Assembly: GCA_009778065.1 (NCBI GenBank)
Contig: WRKM01000010.1
Span: 1 to 64,000, forward strand
DNA length: 64,000 nt
Reading direction: 5' to 3'
Source of the DNA: Oscillospiraceae bacterium
GTDB lineage: Bacteria; Bacillota; Clostridia; Oscillospirales; Ruminococcaceae
Shown: positions 8,593 to 17,201 of the stretch, piece by piece
Layout: each line of letters begins with the position of its first letter
How positions within the stretch are numbered: the first letter of the stretch is position 1
The notes under the pieces: generated by a model
Seen by the model: only the letters and a program-made list of their open reading frames with translations
The model's database searches: none
Told to the model about the DNA's origin: nothing
Position numbers and translations under genes: made by a program

Positions 8593-9453
8593 ATGATTGT
8601 ATTTGCGCCGGGAGGCAAACCTATCAGCTACGGAACGAGAAGATTTCCGCAGGATTTAGCTGCTTATTTATCCGAATTCGGGCTTAACGGCTTTGAAATC
8701 GAATGTGGCAGGGGGCTGAATATCTCTGAGAATATATACAGGTATCTCCCGTCTCTCGCTAAGCTTAATAAAATAGCCCTTTCTTTACATGCGCCGTATT
8801 TCATATCCATTTCGAGCAAGGACGAGGAAGTAAGGCGAAAGAGTATCGGCTATATTACAAGTTCGGCACGTATCGCTAAAAAGCTCGGCGCAGACAGAAT
8901 CGTGATACATTCCGGTTCGTGTACCGGAACAACGAGGCAGGAATCCCTTAGTTTTGCGAAAGACACGCTCATTAAAGCGCGTGTGGCTCTTATTGAAAAC
9001 AATCTTCAGGATATATCCATATGCCCTGAAACTATGGGAAAAATAAATCAGCTCGGAACGCTTGAAGAGGTTATCGAACTCTGTAAAACAGACGAGAGCT
9101 TTATCCCCTGCATTGATTTCGGGCATTTAAACGCACGTACTCAGGGCGGAATTAAATCAAAAAGCGATTACGAGGATATTTTTAACGCACTTGAAACAGG
9201 TCTCGGCTTTAAAAGGACAAAAAATCTGCATATCCATTTCAGTAAAATCATGTATACAGCGGGCGGAGAGAAGAAACATCTGACTTTTGAGGACACCGAG
9301 TACGGACCTGATTTTGAGCCGATGATTGAGGTTATTGCACAGCGCGGACTCAAACCTTTTATTGTATGTGAGTCGGCGGGAACGCAAGCTGAAGACGCTT
9401 GCGCCATGAGAAAATATTACGAGGATTTTAGAAATGAAAATCTATGTGATTAA
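8593..9453 (+). CDS. TIM-barrel AP-endonuclease family 2 protein (endonuclease IV-like)
   Basis: A 286-residue xylose-isomerase-like TIM barrel. The candidate metal ligands follow the order seen in endonuclease IV: H in LSLHAPYF, H in IVIHSG, E in CPETMGK, D and H in IDFGHLNAR, H in NLHIHFSK, H in KKHLTFED and E in VCESAG. Endonuclease IV repairs abasic sites with three zinc ions. The usual DRH triplet after the sixth ligand is not seen clearly, so a sugar-phosphate isomerase role cannot be excluded. AGGAG precedes the ATG, and the 3' end overlaps aroQ by 20 bases. Confidence 0.75.
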   Translation: MIVFAPGGKPISYGTRRFPQDLAAYLSEFGLNGFEIECGRGLNISENIYRYLPSLAKLNKIALSLHAPYFISISSKDEEVRRKSIGYITSSARIAKKLGADRIVIHSGSCTGTTRQESLSFAKDTLIKARVALIENNLQDISICPETMGKINQLGTLEEVIELCKTDESFIPCIDFGHLNARTQGGIKSKSDYEDIFNALETGLGFKRTKNLHIHFSKIMYTAGGEKKHLTFEDTEYGPDFEPMIEVIAQRGLKPFIVCESAGTQAEDACAMRKYYEDFRNENLCD

Positions 9454-9868
9454 CGGGGCGAATTTAAACCTTTTAGGGACGCGGGAACCCGAGATTTACG
9501 GAAGTAAGACGCTTTCAGATATAAATGCGGAAATTACAAACAAATGCCGTACCCTGAACGTCCCGACTGAATGTGTTTTTTTTCAATCTAATCACGAGGG
9601 TGAAATCATTGACAAATTGCACGAAGCCGCCCGAAATGCAGACGGCGTCATATTAAACCCCGGTGCGTTCACCCACTATAGTTATGCCATACGCGATGCA
9701 ATAAGCGCGATAGGCATACCCGTGACAGAGGTACATTTATCCAACATTCACACCCGCGAGGAGTTTCGGCATAAGTCGGTGGTTTCGGCGGTCTGCAAAG
9801 GGGTAATCTGCGGTTTCGGCAGCGCGGGGTATCTTATGGCGTTGGAAGTTATGGTTAACAATAACTAA
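9434..9868 (+). CDS. aroQ: Type II 3-dehydroquinate dehydratase
   Basis: A 144-residue shikimate-pathway enzyme converting 3-dehydroquinate to 3-dehydroshikimate. Type II motifs are NGANLNLLGTREPEIYG at the N-terminus (with the catalytic Tyr and Arg region), QSNHEGEIID, NPGAFTHYSYAIRDA and EVHLSNIHTREEFRHKS, holding the active His. Length matches the family. No other aro gene is in the window; the aroQ-pepP-efp order is a common Bacillota arrangement. Confidence 0.96.
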   Translation: MKIYVINGANLNLLGTREPEIYGSKTLSDINAEITNKCRTLNVPTECVFFQSNHEGEIIDKLHEAARNADGVILNPGAFTHYSYAIRDAISAIGIPVTEVHLSNIHTREEFRHKSVVSAVCKGVICGFGSAGYLMALEVMVNNN

Positions 9869-9896
9869 AAGCGTTATTTTAAAGAGGTGTCAGGAA

Positions 9897-10964
9897 ATGA
9901 GCGTAATTAGCAGAATCATGTCAGAGCTTCATGACGGACGTCATGCGGCGTTAATTACCTCTGAAGCCAATCGTTTTTACGCGACAGGCTTTAATTCAAG
10001 CGCAGGGACGCTTTTTGTCACTAAAAAGCGGGCGTATTTCCTCGTGGATGCGCGGTATTATGAAAAAGCGGTAACAACTGTCCGCGACTGTAAAGTGGTT
10101 TTACAGGAGGATTTAACTGAGCAGGTATTACTTATTTTAAATGCGCATGATGTTCGGTTTATTTCAATCGAGAGTAAGACAATGACCGTAAGTGAGCTTT
10201 CGCGGTATATAGAGAAATTCCCCAATACCGAGTTTGATTCTACCTCGTGGCTGTCGGATATATTAGAAAAGCTGCGTGTAATAAAATCAGAAGCGGAAGT
10301 GAATAATATAAAGACCGCTCAGAGAATAACAGAACGCGCCTATACAAAAGTTTTAGACAAGCTTGAACCCGGACTCACGGAAAAGCAGATTGCAACGCTT
10401 TTAACTTATTATATACTTGAAATGGGCGGCGATGACATATCGTTTCCGATTATAGCGGCGAGCGGGAAAAACTCAGCTGTTCCGCACGCGCATCCGACTA
10501 ATAAAACAATAGAGGACGGCGAGTTTTTAATCCTTGATTTCGGTGCAATTTATAAGGGGTATCATACTGACATGACGCGGACTGTCGGGATAGGAGCGGT
10601 CAGCGATGAGATGAGGCGGGTTTATAACGCGGTTTTGGGTGCGAGTAACGATGCTTTAAAAACGCTCCGCCCTAATATTTCGGGAAAGTTAGTGGATAAT
10701 GTTGCGCGAAGTACGCTCGAAGCGTGGGGATATGATAAGTTTTTCTCTCACGGACTCGGACACGGGGTAGGTTTAGAGACACACGAAGCGCCCACATTAT
10801 CAAAAAAGAGCGATTCCACCCTGCGCGAGGGAATGATTGTCACTATAGAGCCGGGAGTTTATATTCCGGGAAATTACGGGGTGAGGATAGAAGATATGGC
10901 GTACATAACAGCCGATGCCTGCGTATGTATTACTAAAACTCCGAAGGCTCTTGTATGCAAATAA
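9897..10964 (+). CDS. pepP: M24 family Xaa-Pro aminopeptidase
   Basis: A 355-residue creatinase-fold metallopeptidase that removes N-terminal residues before proline. The N-terminal domain (residues 1-125) is followed by the catalytic pita-bread fold. Dimetal ligands appear in order: D in ILDFGAIYKGYHTD with the second D in HTDMTRT, H in GLGHGVGLETHE, E in TIEPGVYI and E in GVRIEDMAY. A Shine-Dalgarno AGAGGTG precedes the ATG. It precedes efp, as in many Bacillota. Confidence 0.93.
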   Translation: MSVISRIMSELHDGRHAALITSEANRFYATGFNSSAGTLFVTKKRAYFLVDARYYEKAVTTVRDCKVVLQEDLTEQVLLILNAHDVRFISIESKTMTVSELSRYIEKFPNTEFDSTSWLSDILEKLRVIKSEAEVNNIKTAQRITERAYTKVLDKLEPGLTEKQIATLLTYYILEMGGDDISFPIIAASGKNSAVPHAHPTNKTIEDGEFLILDFGAIYKGYHTDMTRTVGIGAVSDEMRRVYNAVLGASNDALKTLRPNISGKLVDNVARSTLEAWGYDKFFSHGLGHGVGLETHEAPTLSKKSDSTLREGMIVTIEPGVYIPGNYGVRIEDMAYITADACVCITKTPKALVCK

Positions 10965-10973
10965 AAAAAACAC

Positions 10974-11002
10974 TTGCAAAAAATTGTGAAATGGTGTAAA
11001 AT
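10974..11002 (+). promoter_or_regulatory. Sigma-A promoter for efp
   Basis: TTGCAA (10974-10979), 17 bases, TAAAAT (10997-11002), in the gap between pepP and efp. Confidence 0.75.
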
Positions 11003-11046
11003 ATAAATTAAATAATTTAATTCGTGATTAAAGAAAGGACAGCACA

Positions 11047-11610
11047 ATGATTTCAGCAGGAGATTTCAGAAACGGAGTGACCTTTGAGGAAGACGGAAAC
11101 GTAATGCAGGTCATAGAATTTCAACATGTAAAACCCGGCAAAGGTTCGGCTTTCGTAAGAACAAAGGTCAAAAACGTAATAACAGGCGGCGTGGTGGAAA
11201 AGTCATATAATCCGTCGGCTAAGTTTCCAACGGCGTTTGTTGAACGCAAGGACATGGATTTTAACTATGTAGACGGCGATTTATACTACTTTATGGATAA
11301 TGAAACCTACGAGCAGGTTCCTGTTAATAAAGCGGAGCTTGGAGACGCCTTTAAGTTCGTAAAGGAAAACATGACTTGTAAAGTGCTTTCTTATAAAGGA
11401 AAGGTGTTTGGCGTGGAGCCGCCTAATTTTGTAGAGCTTGAAATAGTTCAGACCGACCCCGGATTTAAAGGCGATACTGCGACAAACGTCACAAAACCCG
11501 CCATTCTCGAAACCGGCGCGGAGGTAAGAGTGCCGCTCTTCATAGATATAGGCGAGGTCATTAGAGTTGATACCCGTACAGGCGATTATATGGAGCGTGT
11601 CAACAAGTAA
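11047..11610 (+). CDS. efp: Translation elongation factor P
   Basis: A 187-residue EF-P that rescues ribosomes stalled at polyproline. The three-barrel fold is evident: KOW-like N-domain, central OB domain and C-terminal OB domain ending in [14 protein letters not shown]. The conserved loop KPGKGSAF has Lys32 at the tip, the residue that is 5-aminopentanol-modified in B. subtilis; no modifying enzyme is in the window. GAAAGG lies upstream of the ATG, and the gene has its own promoter. Confidence 0.97.
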   Translation: MISAGDFRNGVTFEEDGNVMQVIEFQHVKPGKGSAFVRTKVKNVITGGVVEKSYNPSAKFPTAFVERKDMDFNYVDGDLYYFMDNETYEQVPVNKAELGDAFKFVKENMTCKVLSYKGKVFGVEPPNFVELEIVQTDPGFKGDTATNVTKPAILETGAEVRVPLFIDIGEVIRVDTRTGDYMERVNK

Positions 11611-11624
11611 GGGAGGAGCAGAAT

Positions 11625-12014
11625 ATGATTCCAAATGGGAAATTAACCGAGCTTAACAGTTTAGTCAAAAGTTTAAAGCTCAGCGAAGAAAATCCGCAGG
11701 ATAAATTGTTTTTAGCGATAACGAACGCAATTAACGAAATATGGGGGACTTTAGCAGGTCACGATGAAACATTCGATGGAATGGCTGAGGTTATCTCTGA
11801 CGTTGAGGAGAGCGTCTATGAGTTGGAAAATGAAGTATTCGGCGAGGATATTCCGGGACTCGGTGATTACGGAGATTTTGACGATGATATTTATGACATT
11901 ACCTGCTCAAATTGTGACAATACTATTACGGTGGATTATGATGCTTTTGATGAAGGCGTGGTCGCTTGTCCCGGTTGCGGCGAGGTAATTGAATTTACGA
12001 TAGAGGATGATTAA
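11625..12014 (+). CDS. CD1247-type acidic zinc-ribbon protein
   Basis: A 129-residue very acidic protein. The N-terminal helical part (KLTELNSLVKSLKLSEENPQ) fits the CD1247 N-terminal domain known from Clostridia, often found near efp. The C-terminus has a zinc ribbon with CSNC and CPGC pairs about 20 residues apart. The function is unknown. AGGGAGGAG precedes the ATG and the gene follows efp by 14 bases, so it is co-transcribed. A terminator lies downstream. Confidence 0.8.
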   Translation: MIPNGKLTELNSLVKSLKLSEENPQDKLFLAITNAINEIWGTLAGHDETFDGMAEVISDVEESVYELENEVFGEDIPGLGDYGDFDDDIYDITCSNCDNTITVDYDAFDEGVVACPGCGEVIEFTIEDD

Positions 12015-12057
12015 GGTATTCTACACCGATGCAAAACATACCGTTTTTGGCAATAAT

Positions 12058-12091
12058 AAGGAGCAGACTTTTTGTGTCCGCTCCTTTTTCA
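12058..12091. terminator. Terminator between convergent transcripts
   Basis: AAGGAGCAGAC pairs imperfectly with GTCCGCTCCTT (one mismatch) and is followed by TTTTTC on the plus strand. It lies between the end of the efp operon and the end of the minus-strand HicB gene. Confidence 0.8.
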
Positions 12092-12092
12092 T

Positions 12093-12302
12093 TTAAGCAT
12101 ACTTCAACCTGCCGCGAGGTTGAGGGATTGCTCTTCCGATTTCCTTTGCTGTTTCAATCCATTCTTGCATAACAATTTCTATATTTGCAAGAGCTTCCAT
12201 TTGTGTTTTACCGTCAGCCATGCAACTTGCAAGCTCAGGAACTTCGGCGATAAAAGCATCATCTTCATCGCTCCAATATAGAATAATTTCGTATTTATAC
12301 AT
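12093..12302 (-). CDS. HicB family antitoxin-like protein
   Basis: A 69-residue protein with the degenerate RNase H-like fold of HicB: MYKYEIILYWSDEDDAFIAE followed by VPELASCMADGKTQMEALAN. No C-terminal DNA-binding domain is present. HicB normally neutralises the small RNase HicA, but no HicA is visible next to it; instead it follows a PIN-domain toxin gene by 26 bases on the same strand. AAGGGG precedes the ATG. It may be an orphan, or may contribute to control of the PIN pair. Confidence 0.8.
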   Translation of the reverse strand: MYKYEIILYWSDEDDAFIAEVPELASCMADGKTQMEALANIEIVMQEWIETAKEIGRAIPQPRGRLKYA

Positions 12303-12328
12303 TGGTAACGCCCCTTCCTAAATTGTAC

Positions 12329-12757
12329 TTAGTTATCACACCGTCCTTTAAAAATAGATAAAAATTCACTCGGCTCAATCGCCTTAATTTTGCTGTCTTT
12401 AAAGTCGGAAATGTTTCTTGTAACGATATAGTCTGCATTGAAGTCGCTTGCACATTCGTCTTGAAGGCAATCTTCAAAGTCATCAAATTTATCGTTGTCG
12501 AGTGCAGAAGTGATTTTGTCATTATCAATACTAACAACTGTGAATATACTGCACAGGCGCAACAGTGTTCTTTTCCTTTCAGCAACAGGTATTTCATTTC
12601 TTAAAATAAAGAATAAATTCGTAATTGTATGTGCGGCAATACAACCATTAATTTCGCCATTAAGACACAGTGAGATAATTTTCTTTGAGTTGACAAGAAA
12701 AGGTTCTCTTTTCATGATAGAATCCAAAATTATATTTGTATCAATTAAGACGTCCAT
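12329..12757 (-). CDS. PIN-domain toxin (VapC-like ribonuclease)
   Basis: A 142-residue PIN-domain protein. Acidic active-site residues are in place: D in MDVLIDTNIILD, the acidic FDDFEDCLQDECA stretch and D in DYIVTRNISDF. VapC-type PIN proteins cut tRNA or rRNA when released from their antitoxin. Its start overlaps the preceding small gene by 17 bases, the classic antitoxin-toxin arrangement. Confidence 0.85.
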   Translation of the reverse strand: MDVLIDTNIILDSIMKREPFLVNSKKIISLCLNGEINGCIAAHTITNLFFILRNEIPVAERKRTLLRLCSIFTVVSIDNDKITSALDNDKFDDFEDCLQDECASDFNADYIVTRNISDFKDSKIKAIEPSEFLSIFKGRCDN

Positions 12758-12995
12758 ACTTTTCCTCTCGTGCTTCTGCTAATTCTGCTTTCTCGTCAAA
12801 ATCCGGGCGTGGTTGAATACTACTGCATAATTGTTCTATTTCAGCCCACGCTTCATGACGTTTGCGTATTGAATCGTCACGTTTCTCTTCTGCTCTGTTA
12901 AAAAGGATAATAATATTTTCTCTTTGTGGTATCTTGACCTTATGGCTTTTTGTATGAATATAGCCATTCTCGTAATAGCCCTCATATGCTTGCAT
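12741..12995 (-). CDS. Putative antitoxin of the PIN-domain pair
   Basis: An 84-residue protein with an N-terminal beta-rich part (MQAYEGYYENGYIHTKSHKV, IIILFN) and a charged helical tail. Small proteins beginning 'AYEGYYENG' are commonly found directly before PIN toxins in Clostridia. The antitoxin role is inferred from size, order and the 17-base overlap with the PIN gene. AAGGAG precedes the ATG. A strong promoter is about 190 bases upstream. Confidence 0.7.
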   Translation of the reverse strand: MQAYEGYYENGYIHTKSHKVKIPQRENIIILFNRAEEKRDDSIRKRHEAWAEIEQLCSSIQPRPDFDEKAELAEAREEKYGRLN

Positions 12996-13034
12996 AATAA
13001 AATCTCCTTTTCTTAAAGTATAGTTTCGGTACTT

Positions 13035-13253
13035 CTAAAATTCTTCCTCAGAGTGAAAAATATTAACTAACCCATTCCCCGAACCGCCAAACCCCCAAAA
13101 GCTACCGAAGTGGTCATGGATTGCTGTGTTTGGTCGTCCGGTGTTACCAAATCTGCGGATTTGAATGTTATTTATTCTTATGATTATATTATAACCTAAA
13201 CGCTTTGAAATGTCAAGAGCTTCTCTTTGTGTTTTTATCCGCTTGTACGTTTG
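13035..13253 (-). pseudogene. Start-less open frame, possible C-terminal gene remnant
   Basis: A 72-codon frame without ATG, GTG or TTG runs from a TGA at 13256-13254 to a TAG at 13035. It reads QTYKRIKTQREALDIS, continues through RRFGNTGRPNTAIHDH and a Gly/Phe/Trp-rich part, and ends HSEEEF. It looks like real coding sequence in composition, but I do not recognise it. It abuts the end of the IS481-type element, so the 5' part may have been lost when the element arrived; no matching 5' part is seen on the element's other side. The promoter of the antitoxin-PIN operon lies within it. A non-coding leader is the alternative. Confidence 0.35.
13188..13216 (-). promoter_or_regulatory. Consensus promoter for the antitoxin-PIN-HicB operon
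   Basis: On the minus strand TTGACA (13216-13211), 17 bases, TATAAT (13193-13188). Transcription would begin near 13181, leaving a leader of about 185 bases before the antitoxin gene. Confidence 0.85.
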
Positions 13254-13276
13254 TCAATGATGTGTTACACATTATT

Positions 13277-14257
13277 TCAAAAAACTTCTCCCGTTTTAAG
13301 AAAAGCGTTCAAAACCTCTCTCGGAGATTTCCAATTAAGCGGACGCATCGGAAAATTATTGTAATCCCTGCTTCTAACAGCTAATTGCTTTTTAAAATCA
13401 TCAAAAGAATAAAATCTTTTAACAGCGTAAAAATATTCGTTGTCCTTGCGATGAGAACGTTCGACTTTCCCGTTGTGCCGAGGGGTATACGGTCTTATGA
13501 GCTTGTGCTGAATATTTCTCTTTTTGAGGCGCGCCTCAAAAAGAGAAATATTCGAGGGGTTTTTGGTGGTAAATCGCTTGGTAAATTCATTCCCATTGTC
13601 GGTTTGAACGCACTCTACGTTGAATTTAAAGGCTTTAATCATATTTTCAAGGAACACAGCCGCCGAATAGCTGTTGTTTTCCTCGAAGGCTTCAATGTAG
13701 CGGTATCGCGAGTATTCATCAATCGCCGTGTATTGGAAGTAACTCTCGCCTTTCGCCTCGCCCACCAAACAGGCGGTAGGAACGAATTTCACATCAATTT
13801 GCACACGCTGACCGGGGTAGCTCATTTGCTCATAAGGCTTAGGAATATATTTCGGATTAGGCGGCTTTACCGGCTGAAGCCCCATCTTCCGCAACATTCG
13901 CCACAGCCCCGGAATACTTCGGGTGTAGCCCCTCTGCCGCAGTTTGACCCAAAATACCACCAATCCTACGTGTTGATTACGTTTTCGCATATCTCTGATT
14001 AGCTTTATTTCGGCTTCTGTGTGCTGGTTTGGGTGGCTGTGCGGCTTGTGCGATTTGTCTGCAAGCGATTGCAAAGTGCCGTCATATCGGCGTTTCCAAC
14101 GATAAACATACTGTCTGTTGGTTCGATATTTGACTGCGGCGGCGGTTACTCCGTGCTTTTCTGCATATTTCAGCAGGGCTTGACGAAAGCGCATATCTTG
14201 TGTTATAGTTGTCATAGCGGGTTTTGGAAACCTCCCTGTTGCTTTTTTGTTTAGCAA
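13277..14257 (-). CDS. IS481-type DDE transposase
   Basis: A 326-residue transposase with an N-terminal helix-turn-helix (KYAEKHGVTAAAVKYRTNRQ) and an rve integrase core. The DDE residues are D in QIDVKFV, D in QTDNGNEF and E in NGKVERSHRKD; the ending SPREVLNAFLKTGEVF is typical. It is full length and without frameshifts. A perfect 44-bp palindrome lies inside the gene at 13510-13553 and encodes NISLFEARLKKRNI. Confidence 0.92.
   Translation of the reverse strand: MLNKKATGRFPKPAMTTITQDMRFRQALLKYAEKHGVTAAAVKYRTNRQYVYRWKRRYDGTLQSLADKSHKPHSHPNQHTEAEIKLIRDMRKRNQHVGLVVFWVKLRQRGYTRSIPGLWRMLRKMGLQPVKPPNPKYIPKPYEQMSYPGQRVQIDVKFVPTACLVGEAKGESYFQYTAIDEYSRYRYIEAFEENNSYSAAVFLENMIKAFKFNVECVQTDNGNEFTKRFTTKNPSNISLFEARLKKRNIQHKLIRPYTPRHNGKVERSHRKDNEYFYAVKRFYSFDDFKKQLAVRSRDYNNFPMRPLNWKSPREVLNAFLKTGEVF
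13510..13553. repeat. Perfect 44-bp palindrome inside the transposase gene
   Basis: Bases 13510-13531 are exactly complementary to 13532-13553 with no loop; the centre reads GGCGCGCC. Because of its symmetry both strands carry a frame encoding NISLFEARLKKRNI. Confidence 0.95.
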
Positions 14258-14362
14258 CTATAACTGTAACACAGGTTTCCTTTTTCCGCTACTCTTTTTT
14301 TGCTAAGTGTAACACTTCTATTGTAATCCTACACATCCCTGAAATATGACATTTTTTTGTAA

Positions 14363-14391
14363 TTGACATTATCGCGCAAATATGATAAAAT
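14363..14391 (+). promoter_or_regulatory. Promoter-like sequence pointing into the 3' end of guaB
   Basis: TTGACA (14363-14368), 17 bases, TAAAAT (14386-14391) on the plus strand. No plus-strand gene follows except a 23-codon frame from ATG at 14390; transcription would be antisense to guaB. Confidence 0.55.
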
Positions 14392-14415
14392 GGATAAGAA
14401 ATGCCATGACAGCTT

Positions 14416-15924
14416 TTATGAGTTTGTATTTCTTAAATTATCTTTTAAAATAACATCGTGAGAACTGCCCTCGACTATGCTTGTAGAAGAAACTAAGGTT
14501 AATTTTGCCTTTTCCTGCAACTCCGCAATAGTTAAACAACCGCAGTTGCACATTGTACTCTTGACCTTCGATAGTGAACGGTCTAAGTTATCCTTCAGCG
14601 GACCTGCATAAGGCACATAGCTGTCAACGCCTTCCTCGAACGAAAGATGTTCCGCTCCGCCCGAATCATAACGCTGCCAGTTACGAGCTCGGTTTGTCCC
14701 CTCGCCCCAGTATTCCTTTACATATGTCCCGCCGAGCATGATTTTATTACCCGGCGCTTCATCAAACCGCGCAAAATAACGCCCAAGCATTACGAAATCC
14801 GCACCCATAGCAAGAGCAAGCGTAATATGATAGTCATGAACGATTCCTCCGTCGGAGCAGACGGGTATGTATATGCCCGTTTTTTGATAGTACTCGTTTC
14901 GCGCCTCACACACATCAATAATCGCACTCGCCTGACCCCTGCCTATACCTTTTTGCTCACGCGTTATACAAATCGCGCCGCCGCCTATACCGACTTTTAC
15001 GAAATCTGCCCCGCTCTCCGCTAAATACAAGAAGCCTTCCTTATCGACGACATTACCTGCGCCTATTTTCACGGAATCCCCATACTTACTGCGAATCCAG
15101 TCTATAGCGATTTTCTGCCACTCGGTATAGCCCTCGGAACTGTCGATGCAAAGCGCGTCGGCGCCAGCTTTTACTAAGGCGGGTACACGTTCTGTAAAAT
15201 CGCGTGTATTTATACCCGCTCCGACAAGATAGCGTTTATGTCCGTCAAGTATTTCGTTAAAATTTTCCTTGTGCTGTTCGTAGTCCTTACGGAAGACGAA
15301 GAATTTTAACCGCCTGTTATTGTCGATTAGCGGCAGGGAGTTGAGCTTGTGTGCCCAGATTATATCGTTGGCTTCTGAGAGCGTAATATCGGCAGAAGCG
15401 GTAATAAGCTTTTCAAACGGCGTCATAAACGAGCTTACGAGTGCGTCCGTTGCCATTCGCGACACCCTGTAATCGCGGCTCGTTACGATTCCGAGAAGTT
15501 CGGAGTGTTCCGTACCGTCGGCTGTCACCGCCATAGTGGAATGTCCGGTCTTTTCCTTTAACCTTAATACGTCTTTAAGGCTCATATCGGGACGCAGATT
15601 AGAATCGCTGTTGACATAACCCGCCTTATAGCTCTTTACGCGGGCGACCATGTCAGCCTCGTCTTCAATAGACTGCGAGCCGAAAATAAACGAAAGCCCA
15701 CCCTCGCGTGCTAAAGCCACCGCCAATTTATCGTCTGAAACAGACTGCATAATCGAAGATGTAAACGGGATATTAAGGGTTATCCCCGGCGTTTCGCCCT
15801 TTTTAAATTTAATGAGCGGGGTTTTCAGCGAAACATTTGAGGGTATACATTCGGTGGACGAATACCCGGGAATGAGCAGATATTCGCCGAAGGTGCGGGA
15901 AACATCCTGTGTGTAATGAGCCAT
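14416..15924 (-). CDS. guaB: IMP dehydrogenase
   Basis: A 502-residue IMPDH that oxidises IMP to XMP with NAD, the committed step to guanine nucleotides. The TIM barrel is interrupted by a CBS pair at about residues 95-220 ([37 protein letters not shown]). The catalytic Cys lies in [20 protein letters not shown]; the family usually has GPGSIC here, so the Pro-Gly-Ser is replaced by Gly-Gly-Ala. Downstream are [20 protein letters not shown] and the flap region. An AAGGAAA Shine-Dalgarno precedes the ATG and a promoter is at 16002-16030. I saw no purine riboswitch upstream. Confidence 0.93.
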   Translation of the reverse strand: MAHYTQDVSRTFGEYLLIPGYSSTECIPSNVSLKTPLIKFKKGETPGITLNIPFTSSIMQSVSDDKLAVALAREGGLSFIFGSQSIEDEADMVARVKSYKAGYVNSDSNLRPDMSLKDVLRLKEKTGHSTMAVTADGTEHSELLGIVTSRDYRVSRMATDALVSSFMTPFEKLITASADITLSEANDIIWAHKLNSLPLIDNNRRLKFFVFRKDYEQHKENFNEILDGHKRYLVGAGINTRDFTERVPALVKAGADALCIDSSEGYTEWQKIAIDWIRSKYGDSVKIGAGNVVDKEGFLYLAESGADFVKVGIGGGAICITREQKGIGRGQASAIIDVCEARNEYYQKTGIYIPVCSDGGIVHDYHITLALAMGADFVMLGRYFARFDEAPGNKIMLGGTYVKEYWGEGTNRARNWQRYDSGGAEHLSFEEGVDSYVPYAGPLKDNLDRSLSKVKSTMCNCGCLTIAELQEKAKLTLVSSTSIVEGSSHDVILKDNLRNTNS

Positions 15925-16001
15925 TTTATTTCCTTTCTCAGTTAAGACGGTTTTTTTACAATATTTTTTACAATACTCACAATATATTGTATATTTTTAG
16001 T

Positions 16002-16030
16002 ATTTTAACACACAAGGGAGTAAAAGTCAA
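16002..16030 (-). promoter_or_regulatory. Promoter for guaB
   Basis: Minus strand TTGACT (16030-16025), 17 bases, TAAAAT (16007-16002), about 75 bases before the guaB start. Confidence 0.75.
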
Positions 16031-16054
16031 CACGGAAAAATAAACAATATTTTG

Positions 16055-16083
16055 TTGCAAAATGCAGATAAATATGTTATGAT
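16055..16083 (+). promoter_or_regulatory. Promoter for the FkbM gene
   Basis: TTGCAA (16055-16060), 17 bases, TATGAT (16078-16083), divergent from the guaB promoter. Confidence 0.75.
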
Positions 16084-16112
16084 TAGCTTATGCGGAAAAA
16101 GGAGAAACTTTT

Positions 16113-17183
16113 ATGTTCACTGAAACGCTGAGTGTTTGGCAGTATTTGAGCGAGGCAGACAAGCCTGTAATCATATATGGCATGGGAAACGGCGCGGATA
16201 AAATCCTCTCTGCCTTAGAAACCCGCGGGGTTGTTCCCGCCGCTTTCATGGCGAGTGATGAGTTTGTACGCGGACATAGCTTTCACGGCTTTAATGTCAG
16301 AAAACTTAAAGATATAGAAGAAGAGTTTGACAATTTTATCATTCTTGTTGCCTTCGGAACAAATCGTCCCGATGTAATGGAAAAAATATACGGCTTGTCC
16401 GAAAAATATGAGCTTTATATCCCCGACGTACCTGTCTACGGCGATGTCCTTCAAAATCTTTTCGATGAAAAATATGTTGTCGAGAATTTTAATAAAATAA
16501 AAGAGGTTCGGGAGGTTTTCGCCGATGAGCAGTCAAAAGAGGTTTTCGACAGGCTCATAGATTATAAAATCAGCGGCAAAACCGAACATCTGCGTGCAAC
16601 GGTCTCCGACCGTCAAGCCGCGCTGAAGCTATTGGGTATAAAAAGCGACGGTAGTGAGGTTTTTCTCGATTTGGGCGCCTATGACGGCGACACAGCGCAG
16701 GAATTTGCTGAGTTTACGGGCGGAAATTATAACAAGATTTACGCCTTTGAGCCTGATTTCCGTAATTTTTGTAAGTTGAAACGAAGACATTATATGCTCG
16801 AACCGACTAAACTTGAGGCAATTAACGCCGCCGCCTCCGACAAAGACGGCTCTGAAGATTTTTCAAATGCAGGCGGACGGCAATCGGCTTCAGGTAAAGG
16901 CAAAAAAGTAAAGACGCAAAAAGTCGATACATTTTGCGAGAGCCGAAAAATTAAACCGACATTTATAAAAATCGATGTAGAGGGTAGTGAGAAAAACGCG
17001 CTTGTCGGTGCGGCAGAGATTTTAAGAAGGCATAAGCCTAAACTCGCCGTTTCGCTTTATCATCGCACGGAAGACCTGCTCTCACTGCCGATTCTTATAA
17101 AAAAACTAAACGGCAGATATAAAATGTATCTGCGGCGGCACGAGTATATACCCGCATGGGATATTAATCTGTATTGCATTTAA
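16113..17183 (+). CDS. FkbM family methyltransferase
   Basis: A 356-residue protein with two parts. Residues 1-115 resemble a nucleotide-binding sensor domain (VIIYGMGNGADKIL, then VAFGTNRPDV) often fused to FkbM enzymes in gut bacteria. Residues 150-356 are an SAM-dependent FkbM methyltransferase with the SAM loop FLDLGAYDGDTAQEF and the motif FIKIDVEGSEKNAL. FkbM enzymes O-methylate sugars and secondary metabolites; the substrate is unknown. AAAGGAG precedes the ATG. Confidence 0.88.
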   Translation: MFTETLSVWQYLSEADKPVIIYGMGNGADKILSALETRGVVPAAFMASDEFVRGHSFHGFNVRKLKDIEEEFDNFIILVAFGTNRPDVMEKIYGLSEKYELYIPDVPVYGDVLQNLFDEKYVVENFNKIKEVREVFADEQSKEVFDRLIDYKISGKTEHLRATVSDRQAALKLLGIKSDGSEVFLDLGAYDGDTAQEFAEFTGGNYNKIYAFEPDFRNFCKLKRRHYMLEPTKLEAINAAASDKDGSEDFSNAGGRQSASGKGKKVKTQKVDTFCESRKIKPTFIKIDVEGSEKNALVGAAEILRRHKPKLAVSLYHRTEDLLSLPILIKKLNGRYKMYLRRHEYIPAWDINLYCI

Positions 17184-17201
17184 GGAGGCGCGAGGCGTTA
17201 T

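Larger units (their letters stand above)
13263..14315 (-). mobile_element. IS481-type insertion sequence
   Basis: One transposase gene bounded by short inverted ends: GTGTTACAC at 13263-13271 and its complement GTGTAACAC at 14307-14315. Similarity extends imperfectly both outward (CAAT) and inward (A-rich). No target-site duplication is clear from reading the flanks, so the exact boundaries are uncertain by some bases. Confidence 0.75.

Noticed and set aside
13385-14002. A 205-codon plus-strand frame across the insertion sequence
   Set aside because: It is antisense to an intact DDE transposase; the shared peptide NISLFEARLKKRNI is explained by the palindrome.
15925-16112. A purine riboswitch upstream of guaB
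   Set aside because: The gap is AT-rich and fully explained by two divergent promoters; no conserved riboswitch core is visible.
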